In this document: one piece after another, positions 16,802 through 26,252 of the stretch
Position numbering within the stretch: the stretch's first letter is position 1
Layout of the letters: the number at the start of each line of letters is the position of its first letter
Source of the DNA: CAZWBR01 sp964632305
Lineage (GTDB): Bacteria > Bacteroidota > Bacteroidia > Bacteroidales > Prolixibacteraceae
NCBI GenBank assembly: GCA_964632305.1
Contig: CAZWBR010000010.1
Coordinates: forward strand, 1 to 64,000
Reading direction: 5' to 3'
Length of the DNA stretch: 64,000 nucleotides
Program-made: the position numbers and the translations under genes
Notes under the pieces: generated by a model
What the model saw: only the letters and a program-made list of their open reading frames with translations
The model's database searches: none
Told to the model about the DNA's origin: nothing

Positions 16802-17182
16802 ATGAAACTATTATTAGCCATAATACGCATCGCCAGGATGAACGAGACCAAGATGGCCCTTTCAGATGTGGGGTTGCCTTCGTTCACCGCCATGGGCGTG
16901 CTGGGCCGCGGACGGGGTAGGGGCTTGGGTCCAACTTTTGCACAGACACTTCAAAGTCCTGAATTATTGGGTGTCCTTAAGGAAATAGGGCCGGAGCCGC
17001 GTCTGAAGTCCAAGCGCATGATCACACTCGTTGTCCCTGATGATAAAAAAGACCTCGCGGTCGAAACCATCATCAAGGTCAACCGGACCAACAACAGCGG
17101 TGACGGGAAGATCTTCGTCATCGAAACATTAGAGGCTATCCGCGTCAGAACCGGCGAACGGGGCGATATCACACTCGATTAA
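16802..17182 (+). CDS. NifI2, PII-family regulator of nitrogenase
   Basis: A 126-residue partner of NifI1 with the NifI2-specific longer T-loop (GVLGRGRGRGLGPTFAQT) and GDGKIFVIETLEAIRVRTGE at the end. The start MKLLLAIIRIARMNETKM at 16802 aligns with PII proteins; the in-frame ATG at 16745 adds an unrelated tail. The 135-bp gap before it is larger than others in the operon and holds no recognisable site. It ends 14 bp before nifD. Confidence 0.92.
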   Translation: MKLLLAIIRIARMNETKMALSDVGLPSFTAMGVLGRGRGRGLGPTFAQTLQSPELLGVLKEIGPEPRLKSKRMITLVVPDDKKDLAVETIIKVNRTNNSGDGKIFVIETLEAIRVRTGERGDITLD

Positions 17183-17196
17183 CAGGAGGCAATATC

Positions 17197-18810
17197 ATGA
17201 AGAAAAATAATGTAGATGCTATCCGTTGGAAAGAAGAGGTACTGAAGAAGTACCCGTCCAAAGTGGCGAAAAAGCGGGAGAAACAGATCGTCGTGCACGA
17301 TGGTCCGGAAAATATCAAAACGATACAGGCCAACGTGCGCACCATCCCGGGCATCATCACCCAGCGCGGTTGTACCTATGCCGGATGTAAAGGCGTGGTG
17401 TTGGGCCCTTCGCGCGATATCCTCAACCTGGTGCACGGCCCGATCGGTTGTTCCTTTTACGCATGGCTGACCCGCCGCAACCAGACTAAACCGGAAACCG
17501 AGACCAGCCCCAACTTTATGACCTACGCCATGTCGACCGACATGCAGGACTCCAACATCGTCTTCGGGGGAGAGATCAAACTGAAACAGGCGTTACGTGA
17601 AGCGAAGGAGATCTTCAATCCTAAAGCGATCGGTATTTTCTCCACCTGTCCGGTCGGCCTGATCGGTGATGATGTTCATGCCGTGGCCCGCGAGATGAAA
17701 GAGGAGTTGGGCATCAATATCTTTGGCTTCAGCTGCGAAGGTTACAAAGGAGTAAGCCAGTCGGCCGGTCACCATATCGCCAACAACGGCCTCTTCAAAC
17801 ATGTTGTCGGTAACGACGATAACGGCAAGGAAGGCAAGTTTAAAATCAACATGTTGGGCGAATATAATATCGGGGGAGATGCTTTCGAGATTGAACGGAT
17901 CCTCGAAAAGTGCGGCATCACGATGATTGCCAGCTTCAGCGGTAACTCCACGCTCAACCAGTTTGAGACGGCCCATACCGCCGACCTGAACGTCATCATG
18001 TGCCACCGTTCGATCAACTACCTGGCCGAGATGATGGAGACCAAGTTCGGAATCCCCTGGATGAAAGTCAACTTTATCGGTGCCGAATCAACGGCTAAAT
18101 CACTTCGGAAGATTGCAAAATATTTCGGCGATGCCGGATTAACTGCCAAAGTAGAAGAGGTAATTGCCGAAGAGATGGCTAACGTGGAAAAAGTCATCGT
18201 TGAACTGCGCCCCCGCACCGAAGGAAAAACCACGATGCTCTTCGTCGGAGGCTCGCGTGCCCACCATTATCAGGAACTCTTCAGTGAACTGGGCATGAAA
18301 TCGCTGGTTGCCGGCTATGAATTTGGTCACCGCGACGACTACGAAGGGCGCCGCGTTCTTCCCTCCATCGTCATCGATGCCGACAGCCGCAATATCGAGG
18401 AGCTGCATGTCGAAAAAGACGCATCACGCTACAATCAGCGATTGAGCGAGGAGCGCAAAGCGGAACTTATGGCCGAAGGGATCGGGTTCGATTACGATGG
18501 TATGATGGCCGATATGGAAAAGGGAACGGTAGTGATCGACGATATCAGCCATTATGAGATGGAGAAACTGATCGAGACCTATCATCCCGATGTCTTCTGT
18601 GCCGGTATCAAGGAGAAATATTGCGTACAGAAGATGGGCATCCCGCTCAAGCAGCTTCACAGTTACGACTACGGCGGTCCCTATGCGGGCTTCGTCGGTG
18701 CGGTCAATTTCTACAAGGATATCGATATGATTGCCAATACTTCGATCTGGAAAATGGTGAAAGCCCCTTGGGTTGCTGAGGAGATCGTTGAGGCCGAATA
18801 CGCTTTCTGA
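17197..18810 (+). CDS. Nitrogenase MoFe protein alpha chain NifD
   Basis: A 537-residue alpha subunit. P-cluster cysteines are visible at 59 (RGCTYAGCKG), 85 (GPIGCSFY) and 151 (STCPVGLIGDD); the FeMo-cofactor ligands are Cys269 (IMCHRS) and His488 (LHSYDYGGPY). Compared with Azotobacter-type NifD there are about 45 extra residues between the two cofactor ligands (region about 370-420), the insertion characteristic of cluster II/III enzymes. Translation begins 14 bp after nifI2 with AGGAGG at 17185-17190. The cofactor pocket looks intact, so the enzyme should be molybdenum-dependent, in keeping with the mod genes nearby. Confidence 0.97.
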   Translation: MKKNNVDAIRWKEEVLKKYPSKVAKKREKQIVVHDGPENIKTIQANVRTIPGIITQRGCTYAGCKGVVLGPSRDILNLVHGPIGCSFYAWLTRRNQTKPETETSPNFMTYAMSTDMQDSNIVFGGEIKLKQALREAKEIFNPKAIGIFSTCPVGLIGDDVHAVAREMKEELGINIFGFSCEGYKGVSQSAGHHIANNGLFKHVVGNDDNGKEGKFKINMLGEYNIGGDAFEIERILEKCGITMIASFSGNSTLNQFETAHTADLNVIMCHRSINYLAEMMETKFGIPWMKVNFIGAESTAKSLRKIAKYFGDAGLTAKVEEVIAEEMANVEKVIVELRPRTEGKTTMLFVGGSRAHHYQELFSELGMKSLVAGYEFGHRDDYEGRRVLPSIVIDADSRNIEELHVEKDASRYNQRLSEERKAELMAEGIGFDYDGMMADMEKGTVVIDDISHYEMEKLIETYHPDVFCAGIKEKYCVQKMGIPLKQLHSYDYGGPYAGFVGAVNFYKDIDMIANTSIWKMVKAPWVAEEIVEAEYAF

Positions 18811-18846
18811 GAATAGGGTTTCAGCAAAACATTAAAATTAGAACTT

Positions 18847-20229
18847 ATGTTATTACGTCATACTTCAGATAAAATCATCGAACGGTCGGCGTTGACGATC
18901 AATCCGGCCAAGACCTGCCAACCGGTAGGAGCGATGTATGCCGCCCTTGGGGTGCATGGTTGCCTCCCTCACAGTCACGGCTCGCAGGGATGCTGTTCAT
19001 ACCACCGTTCTGCCCTGACCCGTCATTTCAAAGAACCGGTGATGGCGGCCACCAGTTCGTTCACCGAAGGCGCTTCGGTGTTCGGCGGACAAGCCAACCT
19101 GCTTCAGGCAGTCAATACCATCTTTACCGTTTACCATCCCGATATTATTGCGGTGCACACCACCTGTCTGTCGGAAACTATCGGCGACGACGTCAACCAG
19201 ATCCTTCAGAAAACCAGGGACGATAAATTGGTCCCGGCCGGAAAACATGTCGTGCATTGCAATACGCCCAGCTATGTCGGGTCGCATGTGACAGGCTATT
19301 CCAATATGGTCTCCGGGTTTATCAATTACTTCCCTCAACGGACCGGAAATAAGCGGAATCAGATCAACATCATCTCCGGTTGGGTCGAACCGTCGGATAT
19401 GCGCGAGATCAAAAGCATGGCGGAGGCCATGGGTGTGAAGATCGTGCTGATGCCCGACATGTCGGATGTACTCGATACGCCGATGACCGGCAAACATGAA
19501 CTTTTCCCGAAAGGGGGAACAACGATCCCCGAGATGGTGAGCATGGGCGACAGCCGCTCTACCCTGGCCTTAGGCCCTTTCTGCGCCGAGGATGCCGCCA
19601 TCAAACTGGAGAACAAGTGCAAAGTCAAATTCAGCACCCTCGAACTGCCGATCGGGCTGACAGCTACCGACCGATTCATCACCGCGTTGTCGCGTGCAGC
19701 CAATGTGAGCGTTCCCGATTCCATCACCGACGAGCGTGGCCGCCTGATCGATATGATCACCGACATGCACAAATACCTTTACGGGAAACGGGTGGTCCTC
19801 TTTGGCGATCCCGATACCCTGACCCCACTGGTGGAATTCCTGCTTACCCTCGACATGAAACCGGTCTATCTCGTTAGTGGCACTCCCGGAAAACGTTTTG
19901 AGGCGGCAATGGACCGGATCCTGAAACCGGCTGTCCCCGAGGCAAAATACATGAACGGTGAACGTGCCGACCTGTTTCAGCTTCATCAATGGATCAAACA
20001 GGAGCCGGTCGACCTGCTGATCGGGAACACTTACGGGAAATATATTGCCCGTGACGAGAACATTCCCTTCGTCAGGTTGGGTTTCCCAATCCTCGACCGT
20101 GTCGGCCACAGCTATTTCCCCACGATTGGTTATAAAGGAGCGATGCACCTTCTGACCAGTATACTGGGCGTGATAATGGACAAGATCGACCGCGAGGCTC
20201 CCGAGGAAAAATTTGAGTTAGTGATGTAA
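18847..20229 (+). CDS. Nitrogenase MoFe protein beta chain NifK
   Basis: A 460-residue beta subunit with P-cluster cysteines at about 39 (HGCLPHSHG), 49/50 (SQGCCSYHR) and 107 (HTTCLSETIGDD), plus the serine-containing SSFTEGASVFGG segment. It lacks the roughly 50-residue N-terminal extension of the proteobacterial protein, as in clostridial and other cluster III NifK. It pairs with NifD to form the alpha2beta2 tetramer. 36 bp separate it from nifD. Confidence 0.96.
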   Translation: MLLRHTSDKIIERSALTINPAKTCQPVGAMYAALGVHGCLPHSHGSQGCCSYHRSALTRHFKEPVMAATSSFTEGASVFGGQANLLQAVNTIFTVYHPDIIAVHTTCLSETIGDDVNQILQKTRDDKLVPAGKHVVHCNTPSYVGSHVTGYSNMVSGFINYFPQRTGNKRNQINIISGWVEPSDMREIKSMAEAMGVKIVLMPDMSDVLDTPMTGKHELFPKGGTTIPEMVSMGDSRSTLALGPFCAEDAAIKLENKCKVKFSTLELPIGLTATDRFITALSRAANVSVPDSITDERGRLIDMITDMHKYLYGKRVVLFGDPDTLTPLVEFLLTLDMKPVYLVSGTPGKRFEAAMDRILKPAVPEAKYMNGERADLFQLHQWIKQEPVDLLIGNTYGKYIARDENIPFVRLGFPILDRVGHSYFPTIGYKGAMHLLTSILGVIMDKIDREAPEEKFELVM

Positions 20230-20256
20230 ACTGAATAATTCTTAATACGACAACAC

Positions 20257-21582
20257 ATGGAATCGATACTCACCGGACGCGAAAAACAGATTTACCGGAC
20301 AGGTAAAGACAATCACACCATCGAATGTTCGAAACCCAGCCTTGCCGGGTCGGTCAGTCAGCGGGCTTGCGTCTTCTGCGGTTCCCGTGTTGTCCTTTAC
20401 CCGATTGCCGATGCGCTCCACCTGATCCACGGCCCCATTGGCTGCGCGGCCTATACCTGGGATATCCGCGGATCACTCTCGTCGGGACCTGAACTGCACC
20501 GGTTGAGTTTTTCGACCGACTTGCACGAGAAGGAGGTGGTCTTCGGCGGCGAGAAAAAACTCTATGCTTCCCTCACCGAACTGATCGGTAAATACAGGCC
20601 CGAAGCTGCTTTTGTCTATTCAACCTGTATCGTCGGGGTCATCGGCGACGATGTGGAAGCCATCTGCAAAAGGGTAAGTGTAGAAAAGGGTATCCCGGTC
20701 ATCCCGGTACAGGCGCCCGGCTTTAACGGCAGTAAAAAGGACGGCTACAAGATTGCCTGCGAAGCGTTGGCCACATTAGTAGGTACTTCCGACCGCGAAA
20801 TACCCAAATTCAGTCTCAACATACTTGGCGATTTTAATCTGGCCGGCGAATTGTGGATCCTGCTCGACTATTACCGTAAAATGGGAATTCATGTCAATGC
20901 CACCATCACCGGCGATGGTCGCGTGGCCGACATCCGCAACGCGCATAAAGCCTCGCTCAACGTGGTCCAATGCTCCGGATCGATGATGCACCTGGCCAAG
21001 ATCATGAAGGAGAAGTACGGCATGCCGTTCATGAAGGTGTCCTATTTCGGGATCGAAGACATGAGCGACGCCCTCTACGAAGTGGCCAGTTTTTTTCAAA
21101 GCGATGAGCTGATCGATAAAGCCCGCACCATTGTTAAAGATGAATTTGCCCGTCTGATGCCTATGTTGAAAACCTACCGGGAAAAGCTGGAAGGGAAACG
21201 GGCCGCCATCTACGTGGGGGGCTCTTTCAAAGCCATCTCCTTAATTAAGGCGCTGCGATTGATCGGGGTGAAGACCGTCGTGGTTGGATCGCAAACCGGC
21301 ACTGCCGATGAATACGATCTGATCCGTCAGTTGTGCGACGAGGAGACCATCATCGTGGATGATTCCAACCCGATTGAACTGTCGCATTTCGTTAAGGAAA
21401 CCAAAGCCAGCATCTTTATTGGCGGGGTGAAGGAACGCCCCATTGCCTACAAGCTTGGGCTGGGCTTCTGCGACCATAACCATGAGCGCAAAGAGGCCTT
21501 GGCCGGCTACGAGGGCATGATCAACTTCGCCAAAGAAATCTACGCTACCGCGATGAGCCCCGTCTGGCAGTTTACCAAATGA
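20257..21582 (+). CDS. NifE, FeMo-cofactor assembly scaffold
   Basis: A 441-residue NifD paralogue: SQRACVFCGSRVVLYP, HGPIGCAAYTWDIRG and VYSTCIVGVIGDD supply the cluster cysteines, while the cofactor-binding His of NifD is not conserved in the same context. With NifN it forms the tetramer on which NifB-co matures to FeMo-co with Mo and homocitrate. Its stop codon overlaps an ATG (ATGA at 21579) that opens a 22-codon frame into the following repeat region, not a recognisable gene. Confidence 0.95.
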   Translation: MESILTGREKQIYRTGKDNHTIECSKPSLAGSVSQRACVFCGSRVVLYPIADALHLIHGPIGCAAYTWDIRGSLSSGPELHRLSFSTDLHEKEVVFGGEKKLYASLTELIGKYRPEAAFVYSTCIVGVIGDDVEAICKRVSVEKGIPVIPVQAPGFNGSKKDGYKIACEALATLVGTSDREIPKFSLNILGDFNLAGELWILLDYYRKMGIHVNATITGDGRVADIRNAHKASLNVVQCSGSMMHLAKIMKEKYGMPFMKVSYFGIEDMSDALYEVASFFQSDELIDKARTIVKDEFARLMPMLKTYREKLEGKRAAIYVGGSFKAISLIKALRLIGVKTVVVGSQTGTADEYDLIRQLCDEETIIVDDSNPIELSHFVKETKASIFIGGVKERPIAYKLGLGFCDHNHERKEALAGYEGMINFAKEIYATAMSPVWQFTK

Positions 21583-21639
21583 AAACGGCAAAATCCCGAA
21601 AGGAACATCGTTCATTCCAATTATTACACCCCCGTTTTT

Positions 21640-21765
21640 ATTAATGAAAACGGCAAATACATTAATAAAAACACCATTTACATTAATGAAAATGGCAAAA
21701 TCATTATTGATATAGCCATTGTAACGAATAACAATGGCAATGTAAGTATTGACAATGGCATTTTC
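21640..21765 (+). repeat. 21-bp tandem array in the nifE-nifN gap
   Basis: Six successive 21-bp units start at 21640, 21661, 21682, 21703, 21724 and 21745; the first reads ATTAATGAAAACGGC plus six bases, and later units drift. Read on the plus strand the units give degenerate heptapeptides (INENGKY, INKNTIY, INENGKI) but without a proper start. The words GCCATTGT and ACAATGGC around 21716-21740 can form a hairpin. The 258-bp gap has no other gene. Confidence 0.75.
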
Positions 21766-21840
21766 AACCTTGGCTTTCGCGGGAAAAGATTTGAAAATGC
21801 GAATCAACAACAGGATTCCGACAATTAAATAAAGAAGAGT

Positions 21841-23247
21841 ATGAGCAAAACAACCGAATTCGCTCTCCAGGGCTCAACAGGTGTCGCAACGCGCAATGCC
21901 TGTAAGCTTTGCAGCCCGCTGGGCGCCAGCGTGGTTTATAAAGGGATTAAAAATTGTCTTCCGGTGATCCATGGCGCGCAGGGTTGTGCCACTTACATCC
22001 GTCGTTACCTGATCAGCCATTACAAGGAACCAGTCGATATTGCCTCGACCAACTTTTCCGAAGCCACTACTATCTTTGGCGGGGAGAGAAACCTGAATGC
22101 GGCTTTCGATAATATCATCCGGCAGTATCATCCCGAGGTGATCGGTGTCGCCTCGGCCTGTCTAAGCGAAACTATCGGCGAGGATATCCCGAAAATGATC
22201 AGGGAATATCAACGGATGAATGAGGGAAGGCAGCTCCCGGCCTTTATCCATACCTCAACTCCCAGTTACGACGGCACCCATATGGATGGTTTTCACGAAA
22301 CAGTTCTTTCGGTGATTTCCTCGCTGGCTGATAGAAGATTTCCGGAAGGGGGACATGTCAATCTCTTTCCCGGTTTTGTTTCTCCAGCCGACCTGCGTTA
22401 CCTGAAAGAGATGATGGCTGATTTCGGTCTCGATACCGTGCTTTTCCCCGATTATTCCGATACACTGGATAATCCTCACTGGCGCGATTACCAGATCATC
22501 CCTGAAGGCGGGACTTCGATCGAAGAACTGAAACGTACGGGTTCGGCAAAAGCCTCCATCGAATTGGGTTATGTGCTGAACAAAGGCAAAATAAAAAACA
22601 GCAGCGGTAAGGATCCTGCCACGGCAGCAGGGTGGCTGGAACAAAATTTCCAGGTCCCTGCCGTGAGACTGGGACTGCCGGTAGGGATTAATGAGACCGA
22701 TCTTTTCTTAAAAGCGCTTGAAGATTTATCGGGGCAGAAAACTCCTGAAAAATATACCCGCTTACGCGGACGATTAGTCGATGCCTATGTCGATGGACAT
22801 AAATATCTCTTTGGGAAACGTGCTGTTGTTTATGGTGAAGAGGACATAGTGATCGGAATAGTTTCGTTTCTCGAAGAGATTGGCATCGATACCGTGTTGG
22901 TGGCCAGCGGTGGCGAGAGCGGCCTGCTGAAAAAAGAGATCGGACGTATCGCGGGCGATCGCGCTGAAAAGATCATCGCCGTCAATGGATTGGATTTCGA
23001 AACGATCAGCGAGATGGCCGACGAATTGAAACCCGACCTGATGATTGGCAACAGTAAAGGCTACTATATCGCCCGGCGATTAGAGATCCCGTTGGTCCGT
23101 ACCGGCTTTCCGATCCACGACCGCATTGGGGGACAACGGCTGCTCCATCTGGGCTACGAAGGAACCATGCAACTCTTCGACCACATCACCAATGCCCTGA
23201 TCGAATACAAACAGGAGCACTCCCCGGTAGGCTACAAATACATTTAA
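21841..23247 (+). CDS. NifN, FeMo-cofactor assembly scaffold
   Basis: A 468-residue NifK paralogue and partner of NifE: RNACKLCSPLGAS, HGAQGCATYIRRYLISHYKEP, NFSEATTIFGG and ASACLSETIGEDIP. It is distinguished from NifK by the LCSPLGAS start and lack of the doubled Cys. The larger spacer to nifE contains the 21-bp array and could tune NifE:NifN expression. NifN ends 18 bp before nifB. Confidence 0.94.
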   Translation: MSKTTEFALQGSTGVATRNACKLCSPLGASVVYKGIKNCLPVIHGAQGCATYIRRYLISHYKEPVDIASTNFSEATTIFGGERNLNAAFDNIIRQYHPEVIGVASACLSETIGEDIPKMIREYQRMNEGRQLPAFIHTSTPSYDGTHMDGFHETVLSVISSLADRRFPEGGHVNLFPGFVSPADLRYLKEMMADFGLDTVLFPDYSDTLDNPHWRDYQIIPEGGTSIEELKRTGSAKASIELGYVLNKGKIKNSSGKDPATAAGWLEQNFQVPAVRLGLPVGINETDLFLKALEDLSGQKTPEKYTRLRGRLVDAYVDGHKYLFGKRAVVYGEEDIVIGIVSFLEEIGIDTVLVASGGESGLLKKEIGRIAGDRAEKIIAVNGLDFETISEMADELKPDLMIGNSKGYYIARRLEIPLVRTGFPIHDRIGGQRLLHLGYEGTMQLFDHITNALIEYKQEHSPVGYKYI

Positions 23248-23265
23248 CCTTTAAAGCAAAACAGC

Positions 23266-24534
23266 ATGAACACCACCATCGAAAGCCCCAAACACCCCTG
23301 TTTCGATCAGGAGGCCAAACATACACATGCCCGGATTCACCTCCCGGTTGCCCCGAAATGCAATATCCAGTGCAATTATTGTAACCGCAAATACGACTGC
23401 GTGAACGAGAGCCGCCCGGGGGTCACTTCATCGGTATTGAGCCCGGGGCAGGCTGTGTCGTATCTTTCAGCCATGAGCGACCGGATTGAAAATATCTCCG
23501 TGATCGGCATCGCCGGTCCGGGTGACCCGTTTGCCAACCCGATGGAAACCCTCGAAACCATCCGGCTCATAAGGCAAAGATACCCTGAAAAGATCTTTTG
23601 TCTCTCGACCAACGGGCTAAACCTGAAACCTCATATCGACCGTATCGGCGAACTTGGGGTTACACACGTCACCCTCACCATCAACGCGGTCGATCCGGAT
23701 ATTACCGCGAAGGTTTATTCGTGGGTGCGTTTCGGGCCTAAGGTATACCGGGGCAGGGAGGGGGCACAGGTGTTGCTGAAAGAACAATTGGATTGTATCC
23801 CACGGTTGAAAGCAAATGGAATCACGGTGAAGATCAATACGATTATCCTGCCGGGAATTAACGATCATCATATTGATGAAGTGGCCAGAGTTGTGTCGGA
23901 ACTGGGCGCCGATGTAATGAACTGCATCCCGGTAATCCCCAATAAGGATACCCCTTTCGAGACCATGGAAGAACCATCGAAGCAGATGATCTTTAAAGTG
24001 AGGACCCTGGCGAAAGAACATATCCCGATGATGACTCACTGTGCCCGTTGCCGCGCCGATGCTGCCGGGTTGTTGGGACAGGATCATACGGAAGCCTTCG
24101 GTTTACTTCAGGAATATGCCTCCCGACCAATCCATCCGGATGAGGAACGACCATATGTGGCGGTAGCCACCCGTGAAGGATTGCTGGTTAACCTGCATCT
24201 GGGAGAGGCCGATTCGCTCTATGTCTTCCGTCAATCTCCCAAAGGGTATCATTTTGTCGAAGAACGGAAGATGCCCGAGGCTGGTGGGGGAAACTTCAGG
24301 TGGATGGAAATGGCTTCGCTGCTGAAGGACTGTCGGGCATTACTGGCAGGTGGCGCCGGACCTAACCCGCTAAATATCCTTCAGGATTCAGGAATTCGTG
24401 TGATCCAGATGACCGGCCTGATCGACGAGGGGCTCGATGCCGTTTATCAGGGGAAGATGATCCGAACCGTCAGAAAAGCCGACCAGTTCAAATGTGGCGA
24501 CATTTGTCGCGGCAATGCGCAGGGCTGTGCCTGA
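23266..24534 (+). CDS. NifB, radical SAM FeMo-co precursor synthase with C-terminal NifX-like domain
   Basis: The 422-residue protein makes NifB-co, the [8Fe-9S-C] core. The radical SAM cluster motif CNIQCNYC is at Cys32/36/39; GIAGPGDPFANP and the SPASM-like cysteines THCARCRADAAG (near 255) match NifB. Residues about 290-415 form a NifX/NafY-like cofactor-binding domain (YVAVATREGLLVNLHLGEA), so this is the long, fused form. C-terminal CGDICRGNAQGC is typical of NifB. Confidence 0.96.
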   Translation: MNTTIESPKHPCFDQEAKHTHARIHLPVAPKCNIQCNYCNRKYDCVNESRPGVTSSVLSPGQAVSYLSAMSDRIENISVIGIAGPGDPFANPMETLETIRLIRQRYPEKIFCLSTNGLNLKPHIDRIGELGVTHVTLTINAVDPDITAKVYSWVRFGPKVYRGREGAQVLLKEQLDCIPRLKANGITVKINTIILPGINDHHIDEVARVVSELGADVMNCIPVIPNKDTPFETMEEPSKQMIFKVRTLAKEHIPMMTHCARCRADAAGLLGQDHTEAFGLLQEYASRPIHPDEERPYVAVATREGLLVNLHLGEADSLYVFRQSPKGYHFVEERKMPEAGGGNFRWMEMASLLKDCRALLAGGAGPNPLNILQDSGIRVIQMTGLIDEGLDAVYQGKMIRTVRKADQFKCGDICRGNAQGCA

Positions 24535-24586
24535 ACTCAAACAGAAAGAAATGGGACATAATTTTTTAATACAAAACAAACAAAAC

Positions 24587-24895
24587 ATGAAAAAACCAGT
24601 TTTTCACATCCTGGTATGTAACTCATACCGTATCGGGGGCGATGCCCAGGGGGCATGCAACCGCAAAGGAGCCCAGTCGATGATTCAGTACTTTACCGAA
24701 AACGCCGCTGATCGCGGACTCGACGTTGTGGTTTCTGCCACGGGCTGTCTGAATGTCTGTGCCCAGGGGCCTGTGGTGGTGGTCCATCCGCAAAACCTGT
24801 GGTATGGGGGAATCACTTCCGAGGAGAAGATGGACGAGATCCTCGACGCGATGGAATCGGGCGGCGTCGCTACACAATACTTGATCTCCGAATAA
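24587..24895 (+). CDS. Thioredoxin-like [2Fe-2S] ferredoxin of the nif operon
   Basis: A 102-residue protein with Cys11, Cys24, Cys54 and Cys58 (HILVCNSYR, QGACNRKG, ATGCLNVCAQGP), the ligand pattern of thioredoxin-fold [2Fe-2S] ferredoxins encoded in nif clusters of anaerobes. It may donate electrons or interact with nitrogenase. ATG at 24587 aligns with the family; upstream ATGs at 24494 and 24551 fall in or near the end of nifB. A terminator follows. Confidence 0.9.
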   Translation: MKKPVFHILVCNSYRIGGDAQGACNRKGAQSMIQYFTENAADRGLDVVVSATGCLNVCAQGPVVVVHPQNLWYGGITSEEKMDEILDAMESGGVATQYLISE

Positions 24896-24910
24896 AACAA
24901 TCAGAAATCC

Positions 24911-24963
24911 GGGAGCCGGGAGATCGCTCCTTATTGAGTTCTGTTGCCCGGCTCCCTTCTTCT
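24911..24963 (+). terminator. Terminator after the nif ferredoxin gene
   Basis: Perfect 10-bp stem GGGAGCCGGG/CCCGGCTCCC (24911-24920 with 24947-24956), 26-nt loop, then TTCTTCT. It probably ends, or partly attenuates, the nifH-to-ferredoxin transcript ahead of nifV. Confidence 0.7.
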
Positions 24964-24994
24964 GCCTGCTAAAGGCTTGAAATAGTTAAAGATT

Positions 24995-25051
24995 AATCGT
25001 TAATAGTGTTTTGACAAATCGTCAATCATTATTCGTTGATCGTCAATCTTA
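24995..25051. repeat. AATCGTC-type heptamer array upstream of nifV
   Basis: AATCGTC, AATCATT, ATTCGTT, GATCGTC and AATCTTA run in phase from 25017 to 25051; AATCGTT and AATAGTG precede them one base out of phase. The same family occurs at 28903-28930 and 34941-34975. It lies in the 176-bp spacer between the ferredoxin terminator and nifV. Confidence 0.6.
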
Positions 25052-25071
25052 AATTGAAATACTCATTCGTC

Positions 25072-26223
25072 ATGAACATCCTTCCTCCTTACCTGATTGA
25101 TACGACGCTCCGTGATGGTGAACAGGCTCCCGGCGTATCCTTTACCCTGAAAGAGAAACTTCAGATAGCCGCCTTGCTGGAAAAAACCGGTATCCCCGAA
25201 TTGGAGATCGGTACTCCGGCGATAGGAGTGGAGGAGATAGAGACGATGAAGGCCATCGTGGATGCCGGATTTCAATTTAAAACCCTGGCCTGGTGTCGTG
25301 CCACCAAAAAAGATATCGATGCCGCGATAAGAAGTGGCGTCGACCGGGTTAATATCTCATTCCCGGCTTCCGATATCCACCTGATGACGATGGTGAAAGA
25401 GCGAAAATGGGTACTGCAAACAATGAAAGAGCTGATTAGTTATGCTACTGGTTTTTTCGATCAGGTGGCCGTCGGGGCGCAGGATGCCTCACGGGCAGAT
25501 GAATCTTTTCTGGCCGATATGGCTTTACAGGCTTCCCGGTGCGGGGCTCACCGGTTCCGCATAGCCGATACGGTCGGAATACTGAATCCCTGGAGCACTT
25601 CCAACCTGGTAAAAATGATTGCCGACCTGATTCCTGAAACGGAGATAGAGTTTCACGGGCATAATGATTTAGGATTAGCCAATGCCAACACCCTTGCGGC
25701 GCTTGGTTCAGGAGCGCGATCGGCCAGCGTGACGGTGAACGGATTAGGCGAACGCGCAGGTAACGCGGCACTGGAAGAGGTGATCATGGTCCTGGAATTG
25801 AGTTTCCGATCTCCTCACGGATATAATACAACTTTTTTGGGCGCACTTTCATCGCTGGTGAGCCAAGCTTCGGGCCGCCCCTTACCGGAAGGAAAACCTG
25901 TCACCGGAGGAAAAGCGCTGAGCCATGAATCGGGAATTCACACCCGATTTTTACTCAACGACCGGAACAGCTACCAGTTGATCCCGGCCAGCCTAATCGG
26001 AAAGGACGAGGCTGGTTTTATCTATGGCAGACATTCGGGAAGAGCCGCGCTCCGCGATCTGCTCAGGAAGAAAAGCATTGTTCTGAACGAGACTGAACTG
26101 TCGAACCTGCTGGAGTGGATCAAACAACAGGCGGCTGCTGAGAAACGAGGCTTGTCGGAAAGCGAGGTCCTTGTGCTGGCATTGAACCTGCTTGCCGGAG
26201 AAGTCCGGAATAGTTTATTGTGA
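25072..26223 (+). CDS. NifV, homocitrate synthase
   Basis: The 383-residue enzyme condenses acetyl-CoA with 2-oxoglutarate to give homocitrate, the organic ligand of FeMo-co. LIDTTLRDGEQAPGV at the start and the metal-binding HGHNDLGLANANTLAA near residue 200 are signatures of the HMG-lyase-like/isopropylmalate synthase family; the short length without a leucine regulatory domain and the nif context point to NifV. Start at 25072; an ATG at 25036 lies in the repeat spacer. Confidence 0.93.
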   Translation: MNILPPYLIDTTLRDGEQAPGVSFTLKEKLQIAALLEKTGIPELEIGTPAIGVEEIETMKAIVDAGFQFKTLAWCRATKKDIDAAIRSGVDRVNISFPASDIHLMTMVKERKWVLQTMKELISYATGFFDQVAVGAQDASRADESFLADMALQASRCGAHRFRIADTVGILNPWSTSNLVKMIADLIPETEIEFHGHNDLGLANANTLAALGSGARSASVTVNGLGERAGNAALEEVIMVLELSFRSPHGYNTTFLGALSSLVSQASGRPLPEGKPVTGGKALSHESGIHTRFLLNDRNSYQLIPASLIGKDEAGFIYGRHSGRAALRDLLRKKSIVLNETELSNLLEWIKQQAAAEKRGLSESEVLVLALNLLAGEVRNSLL

Positions 26224-26252
26224 TTGATTGTCTGGATTTAAAATTTGATATT

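Noticed and set aside
21241..21810. Minus-strand open frame of 189 codons over the nifE end and the 21-bp array
   Set aside because: It is the antisense of nifE plus the repeat; its apparent repeats come from the 21-bp period, and no start signal or family is seen.
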